Shown here piece after piece: positions 1 through 6,876 of a stretch of 16,802 nt of DNA. The notes beneath the pieces were generated by a model that worked only from the letters and a program-made list of their open reading frames with translations, was not told the origin of the DNA and searched no databases. The position numbers and the translations under genes are program-made. The stretch is from DATAFT01 sp035544635. GTDB lineage: Bacteria > Acidobacteriota > Thermoanaerobaculia > Multivoradales > Multivoraceae. Every line of letters starts with the position of its first letter. The stretch's first letter is position 1. Where the stretch lies: contig DATKDQ010000144.1 of NCBI GenBank assembly GCA_035544635.1, positions 1 to 16,802 on the forward strand, given 5' to 3'.

Positions 1-562
1 AGAAGCGGAACGCTATGCCGGCATGGCCCATGGCCAGAATATCGGCGTCGTCGAGGTCCGTGTAGTGCCCGGACAGCTCGATCAGGATCGAGAAGCGGTC
101 GGTGAGCCGGAAGTCGCCGGTGATGCCGAGCGCGAGACCGAGAGCGGAGTCGCTCGAGATCTCCGCGGCGACGTCCTCGTCGAGCCGGTACCAGCCCAGC
201 CCGAGGTAGATGCCCGACCGGTAGTAGCCCTCGTTGAAGAGGTATTCGCCCCCGGCGGTCAGGTAGGTGAGATCGGATCCGGTGCGCCCGCCCAACGCCT
301 CGTCGTCATCCCACGCCACCTGGCCGTAGCGCAGGCCGACCTGGAGATCGTAGTCGCTGATCCAGGAGAAGCCGAGCTGGTAGCTCGAGTGATCGAGATC
401 GCCCGACGGCTCGGCGTCGTAGGCGCCGCCGACACCCCCGAACAGGCTGACCCTGAACGGGTAGACGTCGTGCGCCCTCTGCGCCTCCGCCGCGCTCGCC
501 AGCGCGGCCGCGACCAGGGCAGCGAACAAGGCATGCCGGAGCAGAGATCGCCGTCGCCGCAC
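1..562 (-). CDS. Small secreted outer-membrane beta-barrel protein (3' end cut by the window edge)
   Basis: Reading the minus strand from a GTG at 562 gives 187 codons plus one base before the window ends, so probably only the stop codon is missing. The GTG follows a GGGAGGA-type ribosome binding site about four bases upstream. The N-terminus is a typical signal peptide: arginine-rich start, hydrophobic stretch, then a likely cut after ASAAEA around residue 25. The mature part has alternating polar and aromatic residues (YQLGFSWISDYDLQVGLRYG, YLFNEGYYRSGIYLGLGWYR) and short turns, as in 8- to 10-stranded barrels of the outer-membrane beta-barrel superfamily. It ends in AFRF, and a terminal phenylalanine is the usual signal recognised by the BAM complex. 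Specific function is unknown; no catalytic motif is visible. It is divergent from comF. Class assignment is fairly sure; any substrate or role would be a guess. Confidence 0.72.
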   Translation of the reverse strand, partial: MRRRRSLLRHALFAALVAAALASAAEAQRAHDVYPFRVSLFGGVGGAYDAEPSGDLDHSSYQLGFSWISDYDLQVGLRYGQVAWDDDEALGGRTGSDLTYLTAGGEYLFNEGYYRSGIYLGLGWYRLDEDVAAEISSDSALGLALGITGDFRLTDRFSILIELSGHYTDLDDADILAMGHAGIAFRF

Positions 563-583
563 GTTTCCTCCCTGGTACCCCGC

Positions 584-609
584 GCCGAGATCGAGCGCGC
601 GATCTCGGC
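584..609. repeat. Perfect 10-bp inverted repeat in the leader of the barrel-protein gene
   Basis: GCCGAGATCG (584-593) is repeated as its exact reverse complement CGATCTCGGC (600-609), separated by six bases. It lies 22-47 bases upstream of the GTG at 562, in the spacer between the divergent barrel-protein gene and comF. A second perfect palindrome, GCGCGCCGGCGCGC, lies at 617-630. The repeat could be an operator dyad or a hairpin in the 5' leader just before the ribosome binding site. The sequence cannot separate these. No convincing -35/-10 pair was found for either gene in 563-769. Confidence 0.45.
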
Positions 610-769
610 CGCTCCCGCGCGCCGGCGCGCCTTCCGGCACGAGGTACACGACGTCGCGCCGGATCCGCGCGAGTCTACTGCACCGACTCACGTCTGCTCT
701 GAACGGGAGGGCCGCCGCGCGCCGCGTGACCGACTCGGATCCCGCTCCCCCGCGCGCTCGGCGCCGGGG

Positions 770-1594
770 ATGGCTGCGTGCGCGCCGCGTGACGACCTTC
801 CCTTTGCTTTGTACGGACCGCTGCCCCCTCACGTCGCAGGCGGCGAGCGTCGTCGCCGCCCCGCCGAGCGGCTGCTCGACGCCGCCGCGCACTTCGTCCT
901 CCCGGCATGGTGCGCCGGCTGCGGCGAGCGGCTGCCGTGGCGACCGTCGGCGTTGGGCCTGTGCGTACGCTGCCGCGAAGCGCTCCCGCGCCCGCCGGCC
1001 TGCCGCTGCGCCGGGTGCGGAAGCGCCGCCGCACCGGGGCCGGGGCAGTGGCTCTGCACGGGCTGCTCCCGCAGCCCTCCCGCCTGCGACGGCCTCCACG
1101 CCGCGTGGAGCTATCGCCCGCCGATCGACGAGGTCGTGCGCCGGCTCAAGTACGGGCGCCTCGAGTTCCTCGCCGAGGATCTCGCGGCCGGGATCGCGGC
1201 CGCGGTCGCTGCCGCCGGAGAGGAGCACGACCTGGTGACGCCGGTGCCGCTGCACTGGCGCCGCAGGCTCGAGCGGGGCTACGACCAGGCCGCGCTCCTC
1301 GGCGTCGTGGTCGCGCGCCGGCTCGCGCTGCCGTATCGACCGGTCCTGGTTCGCAGGCGGGCGACCCCGCCGCAGGCGGCGAGGACCGCCGCGCTCCGGC
1401 GAACCAACGTGGCGGGCGCGTTTCGCTGTCGGGCGCGGCGCCGGGCCGCCGTCGAAGGCGCGCGGGTGCTGCTGGTGGACGACGTCGCTACCACCGGCGC
1501 CACCCTGGAGTCCGCCAGCCGGGCGCTCAAGGCAGCCGGGGCGGCCCGCGTGACGGCGGCGGTGGCCGCGCTCACGCCGCCCCGCGGGGGTTGA
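770..1594 (+). CDS. comF: ComF family phosphoribosyltransferase-like protein
   Basis: The 274-residue protein has the two-part layout of ComF/GntX proteins. The N-terminal third is a cysteine-rich zinc-ribbon-like region with CAGC, CVRC, CRCAGC and CTGC pairs. The rest is a type I phosphoribosyltransferase fold with the PRPP-binding loop VLLVDDVATTGATLESA near residues 237-253, and the family signature PVPLHWRRRLERGYDQA. ComF proteins support DNA uptake and transformation in competent bacteria; elsewhere their role is less clear, and enzymatic activity is not established for most. I chose the ATG at 770 because the family-like sequence begins shortly after it. The reading frame stays open upstream to position 23, but that stretch is antisense to the barrel-protein gene and resembles no ComF. 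The ribosome binding site (CCGGGG) is weak and very close. The family call is secure; the exact start is less so. Confidence 0.88.
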   Translation: MAACAPRDDLPFALYGPLPPHVAGGERRRRPAERLLDAAAHFVLPAWCAGCGERLPWRPSALGLCVRCREALPRPPACRCAGCGSAAAPGPGQWLCTGCSRSPPACDGLHAAWSYRPPIDEVVRRLKYGRLEFLAEDLAAGIAAAVAAAGEEHDLVTPVPLHWRRRLERGYDQAALLGVVVARRLALPYRPVLVRRRATPPQAARTAALRRTNVAGAFRCRARRRAAVEGARVLLVDDVATTGATLESASRALKAAGAARVTAAVAALTPPRGG

Positions 1595-1650
1595 CGGCGG
1601 CGCCTAGGAGGGTGTCCGAGTAATGCAGGTCAGCGTTTCGGAGCACGGGA

Positions 1651-1672
1651 GCCCGTCCGTCCGCGGACGGGC
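1651..1672. repeat. 9-bp stem-loop downstream of comF
   Basis: GCCCGTCCG (1651-1659) and CGGACGGGC (1664-1672) form a perfect 9-bp stem with a TCCG loop. On the minus strand the loop reads CGGA, the same loop as the GCGCCG/CGGCGC hairpins of the second repeat cluster. It directly abuts the first repeat unit, so it may be a diverged or accessory part of that element. No run of T follows on either side, so an ordinary intrinsic terminator is not supported. Confidence 0.5.
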
Positions 1673-1677
1673 GACGC

Positions 1678-1745
1678 GCGCCGTCCTCGGCGCCAAAACA
1701 GCATCAGCCGGAGGAGCGTGCTACCCAGCACGCTCCGGAGGCGGC
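1678..1745 (-). repeat. Paired-hairpin dispersed repeat, copy 1 (minus orientation)
   Basis: Hairpin 2 is GCGCCG/CGGCGC with loop TCCT (1678-1693). Hairpin 1 is GGAGCGTGCT (1713-1722), loop ACCC, AGCACGCTCC (1727-1736), flanked on both sides by GGA and then by a partly paired outer stem (CAGCC at 1705-1709, GGCGGC at 1740-1745). The same arrangement occurs at 1757-1824, 10314-10378 and 10377-10442. The name is descriptive; I do not recognise a published family. It resembles REP/BIME elements in size, palindromy, tandem pairing and location at gene ends. Confidence 0.75.
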
Positions 1746-1756
1746 GCGAAGCGCCA

Positions 1757-1824
1757 GCGCCGTCCTCGGCGCCAAACAGCAACTAGCCGCAGGAACGTGC
1801 TATTCAGCACGTTCCGGAGGCTAG
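1757..1824 (-). repeat. Paired-hairpin dispersed repeat, copy 2 (minus orientation)
   Basis: Hairpin 2 is at 1757-1772 (loop TCCT). Hairpin 1 is GGAACGTGCT (1792-1801), loop ATTC, AGCACGTTCC (1806-1815), with a perfect 6-bp outer stem CTAGCC (1783-1788) / GGCTAG (1819-1824) separated from the inner stem by three bases on each side. The offset from copy 1 is exactly 79 bases for both hairpins. Relative to copy 1, one stem pair changes from G-C to A-T with both arms changed together. A smaller hairpin, GGCGC-GAA-GCGCC, sits between the copies at 1743-1755. The right end is four bases from the -35 element of the next gene. Confidence 0.78.
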
Positions 1825-1828
1825 CGGT

Positions 1829-1857
1829 TTGCGGCCACTCCCCGCGATCGCTATAAT
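1829..1857 (+). promoter_or_regulatory. Sigma70-type promoter for the outer-membrane protein gene
   Basis: A consensus -10 TATAAT at 1852-1857 is preceded by TTGCGG at 1829-1834 with a 17-bp spacer. The -35 matches three of six consensus positions, including the leading TTG. Transcription would start near 1864, leaving a leader of only about 18 bases before the GTG at 1882. A perfect TATAAT is conspicuous in this GC-rich window. Confidence 0.72.
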
Positions 1858-1881
1858 GCGGCACCAGGCTTGGGGGTACTT

Positions 1882-3747
1882 GTGCGCTTGCTTTCGGCTT
1901 CCTTCCTCGTCACAGTCGTCGTCGGGATCACGCCGGCGATCGCGGCTGATCAGACCGCGGCGGCTGGGCTTGCCGGTCTCGTCCGCTACGGCGGCGAGCC
2001 GCTCGAGGCCACCCGCGTCTACGCCTATCAGGTCACCGAGCTCACCCTCACCCGCGCCACCACCGGCGAGGATGGCCGGTTCCTGTTCCGCACGCTGCCG
2101 GCGGGCGTCTACAAGATCATCGCCCACAAGGTCGGATTCATTCCGGCCGTCGTGCTCTTCACTCGCGCGACGCAGTCGGCGGTCGATTTCCTCGAGTTCG
2201 AGCTGGCCCCCGAGCCGGCGATGGCCGACGACAGCGCCGACTTCTGGTCCGTCCGCCGCCGCCTCCCGACCGACGTGCTGCGCGAGATCGAGATCGCCGA
2301 GGCCCTACACCAGCAGGATCTCCGAACCACGGCGCCTGCGACCGACCTCGCGTTCGAGACCGAGATGATCGCGGGCCTCGACAACATCTCCGACGCCGGG
2401 CGATCGCAGCTCACGCGTGGACGCATCGGCATGCACGGCAGGGTGGGGCGGCTCCTGCTCGAGCTCGACGGTCGGTTCGATCAGCTTCGGCCCGAGTCCG
2501 AGACGCAGTCGACGGACGGCCTCACCAAGGGACGCACCAACTCGATCGATCTGAGCCTCGCCAGCAGAGGCAGCTCGGCCCTGCAGTTCCGCAGCGTGCG
2601 CCACTCGTTGGATCACCATCCGATGATGCGCCGGCCGATCGACTTCGAGCGCTACCAGGTGCAGTGGAGCCAGGATCTCGGCTCCGGCGCCGAGTCGGCG
2701 GTCTCGGCGCAGTACCTCGAGGAGACCGGGTTCCACAAGCAAGGTCTGGTGAGCCCCGCCGGCGTCCCCGAGGGCTCGCGGACGCTGCGCGTCCACGGCA
2801 CCTACCGCCAGGACATCGGCGAGCGTCTCAACGTCCGGACCGGAGTCAGCTACCAGGAGATGCTCCTCGACACCGACCTCGGGCAGACACTGCCCGCGCT
2901 GGTGCGGCAGCGCGTCAACGCGTTCGGCATCGGCGCGACCGAGCTCGGCTCCGGCGTCGTCGTCGAGTACGGCCTCTACTCCATGCTGCTCGACGGCACG
3001 TTCGCGCTCAGCCCGCACGGAGGAGTGGTGCTGGAGCTCGGCAACGACTGGAAGGCCGAGGCGGTCGTGCGCCGCCGCTTCCAGAACGAGCTCCCCGAGC
3101 TGGGCTCGTTCGCGATCGCGTACTTTCGCAACCTGGAGAACGACCCCGGCAGCGAGGAGCACTACTACCGCGTCGGATTCCAGCGCGTGTCCGAGAACGG
3201 CGAGTCGATTCGCATCGGCGCCATCCATCGCGAGATCGGTGACACGCTCCGCGTCTTCTTCACCGAGGACTTCTTCGACCAGATCGAGAGCATCTACCTG
3301 GTACGGGGTGACGAGCTTCCCGAGATCCATCTGCAGGTGAGCCAGCGCCTCGCGCCGCGGATCCTGGCGACCCTGGAGTCCAACGTCGGGTCGGGGGGCG
3401 GCGGCCTCTTCCGGGCCGCGGCGGATGCCACTCCCTACGAGAACCAGGTCCGCTTCGCGGTCACGTCGCTCGACACCCAGTTCCAGCGCACGTCGACCGG
3501 TGTCTTCCTGGCGCTCCACCGGGTGGAGCAGCGGCTCGATCCGATCGGCGCCGAGCGGGGAACCGACGTCGCGCTCGACAAGCTGCAGCTCAAGCTGACG
3601 CAGGAGCTGGGCTACTTCCTCGACCTCGGCACCGATTGGGCGGTGCTCCTCAACGTCGAGCTGTCCCGGGGCGACCTCGTCTACGGACGGCCCCTGGCTG
3701 ACGACCTGCACCGCCGCATCGCCGGCGGCGTCGCGGTCCGCTTCTGA
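1882..3747 (+). CDS. Outer-membrane protein with N-terminal carboxypeptidase-regulatory-like domain
   Basis: The 621-residue product begins with a signal peptide (RLLSASFLVTVVVGITPAIAA, cut near residue 22). Residues about 27-100 look like a carboxypeptidase regulatory-like (transthyretin-fold) domain: G-V-Y-GEP start, TGEDGRFLF, LPAGVYKIIAHKVGF. The remainder is a long run of amphipathic strands with aromatic girdles, and the protein ends in GGVAVRF, consistent with an outer-membrane beta-barrel. Such N-terminal domains precede many TonB-type receptors in acidobacteria and Bacteroidetes, but I see no clear plug domain, TonB box or SusC-like length, so transport by TonB is not shown. The start is GTG 1882 because GGGGG lies five bases upstream; a TTG at 1870 would be only about six bases from the predicted transcription start. 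It stands alone, with its own promoter and a 339-bp gap after it. Substrate and function are unknown. Confidence 0.7.
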   Translation: MRLLSASFLVTVVVGITPAIAADQTAAAGLAGLVRYGGEPLEATRVYAYQVTELTLTRATTGEDGRFLFRTLPAGVYKIIAHKVGFIPAVVLFTRATQSAVDFLEFELAPEPAMADDSADFWSVRRRLPTDVLREIEIAEALHQQDLRTTAPATDLAFETEMIAGLDNISDAGRSQLTRGRIGMHGRVGRLLLELDGRFDQLRPESETQSTDGLTKGRTNSIDLSLASRGSSALQFRSVRHSLDHHPMMRRPIDFERYQVQWSQDLGSGAESAVSAQYLEETGFHKQGLVSPAGVPEGSRTLRVHGTYRQDIGERLNVRTGVSYQEMLLDTDLGQTLPALVRQRVNAFGIGATELGSGVVVEYGLYSMLLDGTFALSPHGGVVLELGNDWKAEAVVRRRFQNELPELGSFAIAYFRNLENDPGSEEHYYRVGFQRVSENGESIRIGAIHREIGDTLRVFFTEDFFDQIESIYLVRGDELPEIHLQVSQRLAPRILATLESNVGSGGGGLFRAAADATPYENQVRFAVTSLDTQFQRTSTGVFLALHRVEQRLDPIGAERGTDVALDKLQLKLTQELGYFLDLGTDWAVLLNVELSRGDLVYGRPLADDLHRRIAGGVAVRF

Positions 3748-3933
3748 TCCTCTGAGCTCGTTCACCCGGTCCGCCCCCGTCGGAACGCCCGTTCGCTGAC
3801 ATCCAGCGGCCGGCCGGCCGGCAAGCCCGCCTGGCCCGGCTCTCCCTGCAATCCTCACCGGCCAGCCGCCCGGGCCGCGCGAGAAACGGCGTGACCGGAA
3901 CGCCGCTGCATATGCGGCCTGCGGCCCGTTCCG

Positions 3934-3972
3934 TTGGATACATCCTTTTGGATAGAATCCAGCACATTGGAT
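3934..3972. promoter_or_regulatory. Candidate upstream activator sites (TTGGAT repeats)
   Basis: TTGGATA occurs at 3934-3940 and 3948-3954, and TTGGAT at 3967-3972. The middle one is part of the perfect dyad TGGAT-AGA-ATCCA (3949-3961). ACATCC at 3940-3945 also faces GGATGT at 3969-3974. These lie about 85-125 bases upstream of the predicted sigma54 start site, the range where NtrC-family activators usually bind. This short AT-rich stretch contrasts with its surroundings. Assignment to the downstream regulator is inference only. Confidence 0.35.
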
Positions 3973-4031
3973 GTCGCTTCCCAAATACACGGAACGGCGT
4001 CGTTTCCGGGCGGTTCAAGAAAATGTCAGTC

Positions 4032-4047
4032 TGGCATGAAACCTGCT
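4032..4047 (+). promoter_or_regulatory. Sigma54 (-24/-12) promoter of the two-component operon
   Basis: TGGCATGAAACCTGCT matches the -24/-12 pattern TGGCACG-N4-TTGCW: the invariant GG (4033-4034) and GC (4045-4046) are separated by exactly ten bases. Transcription would begin near 4058, about 30 bases before the ATG at 4087. The ATG at 4036 lies inside the promoter and could not be the start of a transcript from it. Two genes downstream is an NtrC-type ATPase of the kind that sigma54 requires. Confidence 0.72.
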
Positions 4048-4086
4048 CGCCCCGATGGGGCTGCAACTTGGTGTAGCTCGCCCCGC

Positions 4087-6876
4087 ATGATCACCGCCAC
4101 CCTCCGACGGAAGCTCGTCCTCTCGCTGGCCAGTGCCCTGACGGCCCTCGTCTTCGTCACCGGCGGAGTGGGGATCCAGCGCAAGATCGAGACCTTCCAG
4201 AGCGGCGGCCTGTCGCTGAGCGGCGGCGACAACCGGGTGGTGGTGGCCTTCGTCGACCCCGCCGTTCACCGGGACCTGCGCCGCGGCGACCGCCTGCTCC
4301 TCGTCGGCGGCGACACCGTGCGCCGGGTGACCCACGCGCTCGAGCACCTGCGCGCCCAGGCCGAGACCGAGGTCGTGGCGCAGCGCGGCGGCGACGTCGT
4401 GACGCTGCGCTACGTCCGGCCCCCGCTCGAGATCGACTGGTCCTATCTGGTGCAGGCGTTGATCGGCGGGCTCTACCTGCTGATCGGCCTCTACACGGTG
4501 GTGCGCGAGCAGTCGCGGCAGAGCCTTCTCTTCTACCTGTGGTGCGCGGCCTCGAGCGCGTTCTTCCTCCTGGTGGCCACCCCGGCGGACCAGCTCCTCA
4601 CCGACGACACCGGCAAGGCGCTCTACGTGGTCGAGGAGCTCGCGCGCATCCTCCTGCCGCCGCTCACGCTGCACTTCTTCCTGCGCTTCCCCGCCGAGCT
4701 CCAGCCCCGGACCTGGTCGCGGCGCCTCATCCCGCTCCTCTACCTCCCGGCGGCGTTCCTGGCCACGCTCCAGTGGGACCTGATCGCGAACGACGGGCGC
4801 CTCGTCCTCGGATCGCCGGGCGCCGCCGAGATGTCGGCCATCGTCTCTCGCCTGGACCGCGCCGAGCTGTTCCTGTTCGCCGCGTTCGCGGTGGCGGCCG
4901 GGCTCCTGCTCCTGTACCGGCTCCTCATCGGCGAGCGGCGCGAAGCCCACCGCCAGCTGCTCTGGATCGCGCTCGGGATGGCCGGCGGCTACGTCCCCTT
5001 CGTGGCCCTCTACCTCATCCCCTGGTCGCTCGGGTTGTCGGGGCCGCAGTCGGTCGAGGTCGCGGCGGTGCTGCCGCTCGCCGTCGTGCCGCTGACCTTC
5101 GCGTACGCGATCCTGCGGTGGCGGCTGTGGGACATCGCGGTCATCGCGCGTGACGTCGCGACCTACGGCCTCACCTTCCTGTTCGGCCTGGCCGGCTTTT
5201 GGTTCCTGCGGATGCTGGTCGACCTGGGAGTGCCCGCCAGCGAGGGCTTCGTGCGCAACCTGCTGTCGGTGGCTGCGGTCCTGGTCATGGGCGGCCTCCT
5301 GGTGCCGGCGCGCCAGGGCATCGGAACCGCGCTCGAACGCGTGCAGTACCGCGCGCAGTTCGGCAAACGCCGCAATCTCGCGCAGCTCGGCCGTGAGCTC
5401 CTCCACGAGCGCGACCTCGAGCGGCTGTCGACCCGGCTCCTCCTCCACGTCGAGGAGGCGCTCGCGCTCGACCGTTCGAACCTGCTGCTGAACGAGGAGG
5501 AGCACCTGGTCCCGCTGCGTCGGGTCGATGGCTCGCTCGAGCAGCTGCCGCTCGACCTCTTCGGCGGCGAGTTCTGGCAGGAGGATCACCGCGAGCTCCA
5601 GGGAGCGGTGCTCCCGGTCGGCAGCGACTCGGCGCGGGAGCTCCACCTCCAGGGCTATCGCTACGCTTTCCCGCTCACCTTGCGCGGCCGCAAGGTCGGA
5701 GTGCTGGTCTGCGGCCTCCGCTACGGCGAGATGCCGTTCTCGAGCGACGACCTGGAGCTGGTCCGCCAGCTCCTCGACCAGGCAGCGCTCGCCATCGAGA
5801 ACGCCCACCTGCTCGATCGGCTGCAGCACCAGCTCGAGGAGGTGCGCCAGCTCAAGCAGTACGCCGAGGACATCCTCGAGGCATGCCCGGCGGGCATCGC
5901 GGTGCTCGACGGCGAGGGCCGCATCCTGACGGTGAACCTCGCGTTCGCCGCCCTGGCCGGCATCGACCCCGACGCGCTCCGGCGCAAGAGTCTGCTCGAC
6001 GTCCTTCCGCTCGAGCGCGTGCCGCTTCCTCAGGACGGGTTGATCGAGCTCGGCATCGTCGACGGTCGCGGGCGCGAGCGTTCGCTTCAGGCGAGCGTCG
6101 CTCCCTTCTCATCGACCCGCGGCGGCGCGCTGGCGGTGCTGGTCGTCAACGACATCTCGGAGCGGGTGGCGATGGAGCGCGCGCTCGAGGAGAAGGAGCG
6201 GCTGGCTTCGCTCGGGATCATGGCGGCCGGCATCGCCCACGAGGTCAACACACCGATCACGGGAATCTCGAGCTACGCCCAGATGCTGCTCGCGGCGACC
6301 GACGCCACCGACCCCCGCTACGAGCTGCTCAAGAAGGTGGAGCGCCAGACCTTCCGCGCCTCGCGCATCGTCAACAGCCTGCTGAGCCTGGCGCGCAACC
6401 AGGCGATCGATGCCCAGCCGGTCGACGTCGGCGAGCTGGTCGACGAGTGCCTCGAGCTGCTGCACGACCGCACCGAGGCTCAGGGGATCGAGGTGGAGGT
6501 GCAAAAGGGCGCCGAGCCGGCGATCGCCACCGGCGCCGACGGCGAGCTCCAGCAGGTGTTCACCAACCTCTTCCAGAACGCGATCGAGGCGCAGGACGGC
6601 GGCGGGCTCCTCCGGGTCGGAGTCTCGGTCGCGAATCCGTGGATCGAGATCTCCGTCGACGACGGCGGACCGGGCATCTCTCCAGCGCTCCGCGAGCGCG
6701 TGTTCGAGCCGTTCTACTCCACCAAGCAACGCAGCGGCGGCAGCGGCCTCGGGCTCTCGATCAGCCACGAGATCATCCGGCGCCACGGCGGCGAGCTCCA
6801 GCTCGAGGAGCGCCCCGACGGTCCAGGATGCCGTCTCCTGGTACGGCTGCGCGCCGTCAGCCGGAGGTCCGCATGA
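4087..6876 (+). CDS. Membrane sensor histidine kinase (PDZ-like, multi-TM, GAF, PAS, HisKA, HATPase)
   Basis: The 929-residue protein starts with a membrane helix (residues about 9-30), then a PDZ-like segment (about 37-115, with LRRGDRLLLVGGDTV) that should lie outside the membrane. A block of roughly eight or nine further helices follows to about residue 415. The cytoplasmic part has a GAF-like domain (about 432-575), a coiled linker, a PAS domain (about 595-700) and the kinase core. His718 lies in AGIAHEVNTP (H box). The N box is FQNAIEAQ near 830, followed by DDGGPGI, FEPFYSTK and GSGLGLSIS. All catalytic motifs are intact, and the core is NtrB-like. It should autophosphorylate and transfer phosphate to the regulator whose gene overlaps it by ATGA. 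The signal sensed is not evident. ATG 4087 is chosen because the sigma54 start site lies just upstream, although the frame is open further back; no strong ribosome binding site is visible. Confidence 0.9.
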   Translation: MITATLRRKLVLSLASALTALVFVTGGVGIQRKIETFQSGGLSLSGGDNRVVVAFVDPAVHRDLRRGDRLLLVGGDTVRRVTHALEHLRAQAETEVVAQRGGDVVTLRYVRPPLEIDWSYLVQALIGGLYLLIGLYTVVREQSRQSLLFYLWCAASSAFFLLVATPADQLLTDDTGKALYVVEELARILLPPLTLHFFLRFPAELQPRTWSRRLIPLLYLPAAFLATLQWDLIANDGRLVLGSPGAAEMSAIVSRLDRAELFLFAAFAVAAGLLLLYRLLIGERREAHRQLLWIALGMAGGYVPFVALYLIPWSLGLSGPQSVEVAAVLPLAVVPLTFAYAILRWRLWDIAVIARDVATYGLTFLFGLAGFWFLRMLVDLGVPASEGFVRNLLSVAAVLVMGGLLVPARQGIGTALERVQYRAQFGKRRNLAQLGRELLHERDLERLSTRLLLHVEEALALDRSNLLLNEEEHLVPLRRVDGSLEQLPLDLFGGEFWQEDHRELQGAVLPVGSDSARELHLQGYRYAFPLTLRGRKVGVLVCGLRYGEMPFSSDDLELVRQLLDQAALAIENAHLLDRLQHQLEEVRQLKQYAEDILEACPAGIAVLDGEGRILTVNLAFAALAGIDPDALRRKSLLDVLPLERVPLPQDGLIELGIVDGRGRERSLQASVAPFSSTRGGALAVLVVNDISERVAMERALEEKERLASLGIMAAGIAHEVNTPITGISSYAQMLLAATDATDPRYELLKKVERQTFRASRIVNSLLSLARNQAIDAQPVDVGELVDECLELLHDRTEAQGIEVEVQKGAEPAIATGADGELQQVFTNLFQNAIEAQDGGGLLRVGVSVANPWIEISVDDGGPGISPALRERVFEPFYSTKQRSGGSGLGLSISHEIIRRHGGELQLEERPDGPGCRLLVRLRAVSRRSA

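Larger units (their letters stand above)
3748..4086. other. Intergenic regulatory region before the kinase gene
   Basis: No gene is supported here. The frame open from 3934 is simply the upstream continuation of the kinase frame. The left part holds a GGCCGGCC tandem (about 3809-3823). Dyads include GAACG-CC-CGTTC at 3783-3794, CGGCGT/ACGCCG at 3887-3905 and GGAACG (3897-3902) facing CGTTCC (3927-3932). The middle has three TTGGAT repeats (3934, 3948, 3967). The right end has a sigma54 promoter. No intrinsic terminator with a T tract follows the preceding gene. Confidence 0.6.

Noticed and set aside
23..769. Long plus-strand open frame upstream of comF
   Set aside because: It is antisense to the signal-peptide-bearing barrel gene, has no family resemblance, and high GC makes long chance frames common. 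ComF homology begins only after 770.
1651..1824. Hairpins after comF as intrinsic terminators
   Set aside because: No T tract follows any stem on either strand; the four-copy pattern fits a repeat element better, though Rho-related or RNA-stability effects remain possible.
1623..1856. 77-codon frame after an AGGAGGG-like site (1606-1612)
   Set aside because: It reads straight through both repeat units and their hairpins and gives an arginine-rich sequence unlike any protein; the ribosome-site spacing is long. Probably fortuitous.
2305..3990. 561-codon minus-strand frame
   Set aside because: Mirror frame of the outer-membrane protein gene; the translation is low-complexity and charged without motifs, while the plus frame has a signal peptide, promoter and domain structure.
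4015..5829. 604-codon minus-strand frame
   Set aside because: Antisense to the kinase, dominated by Glu/Arg/Gln/Val as expected for the complement of GC-rich codons; no recognisable domain.
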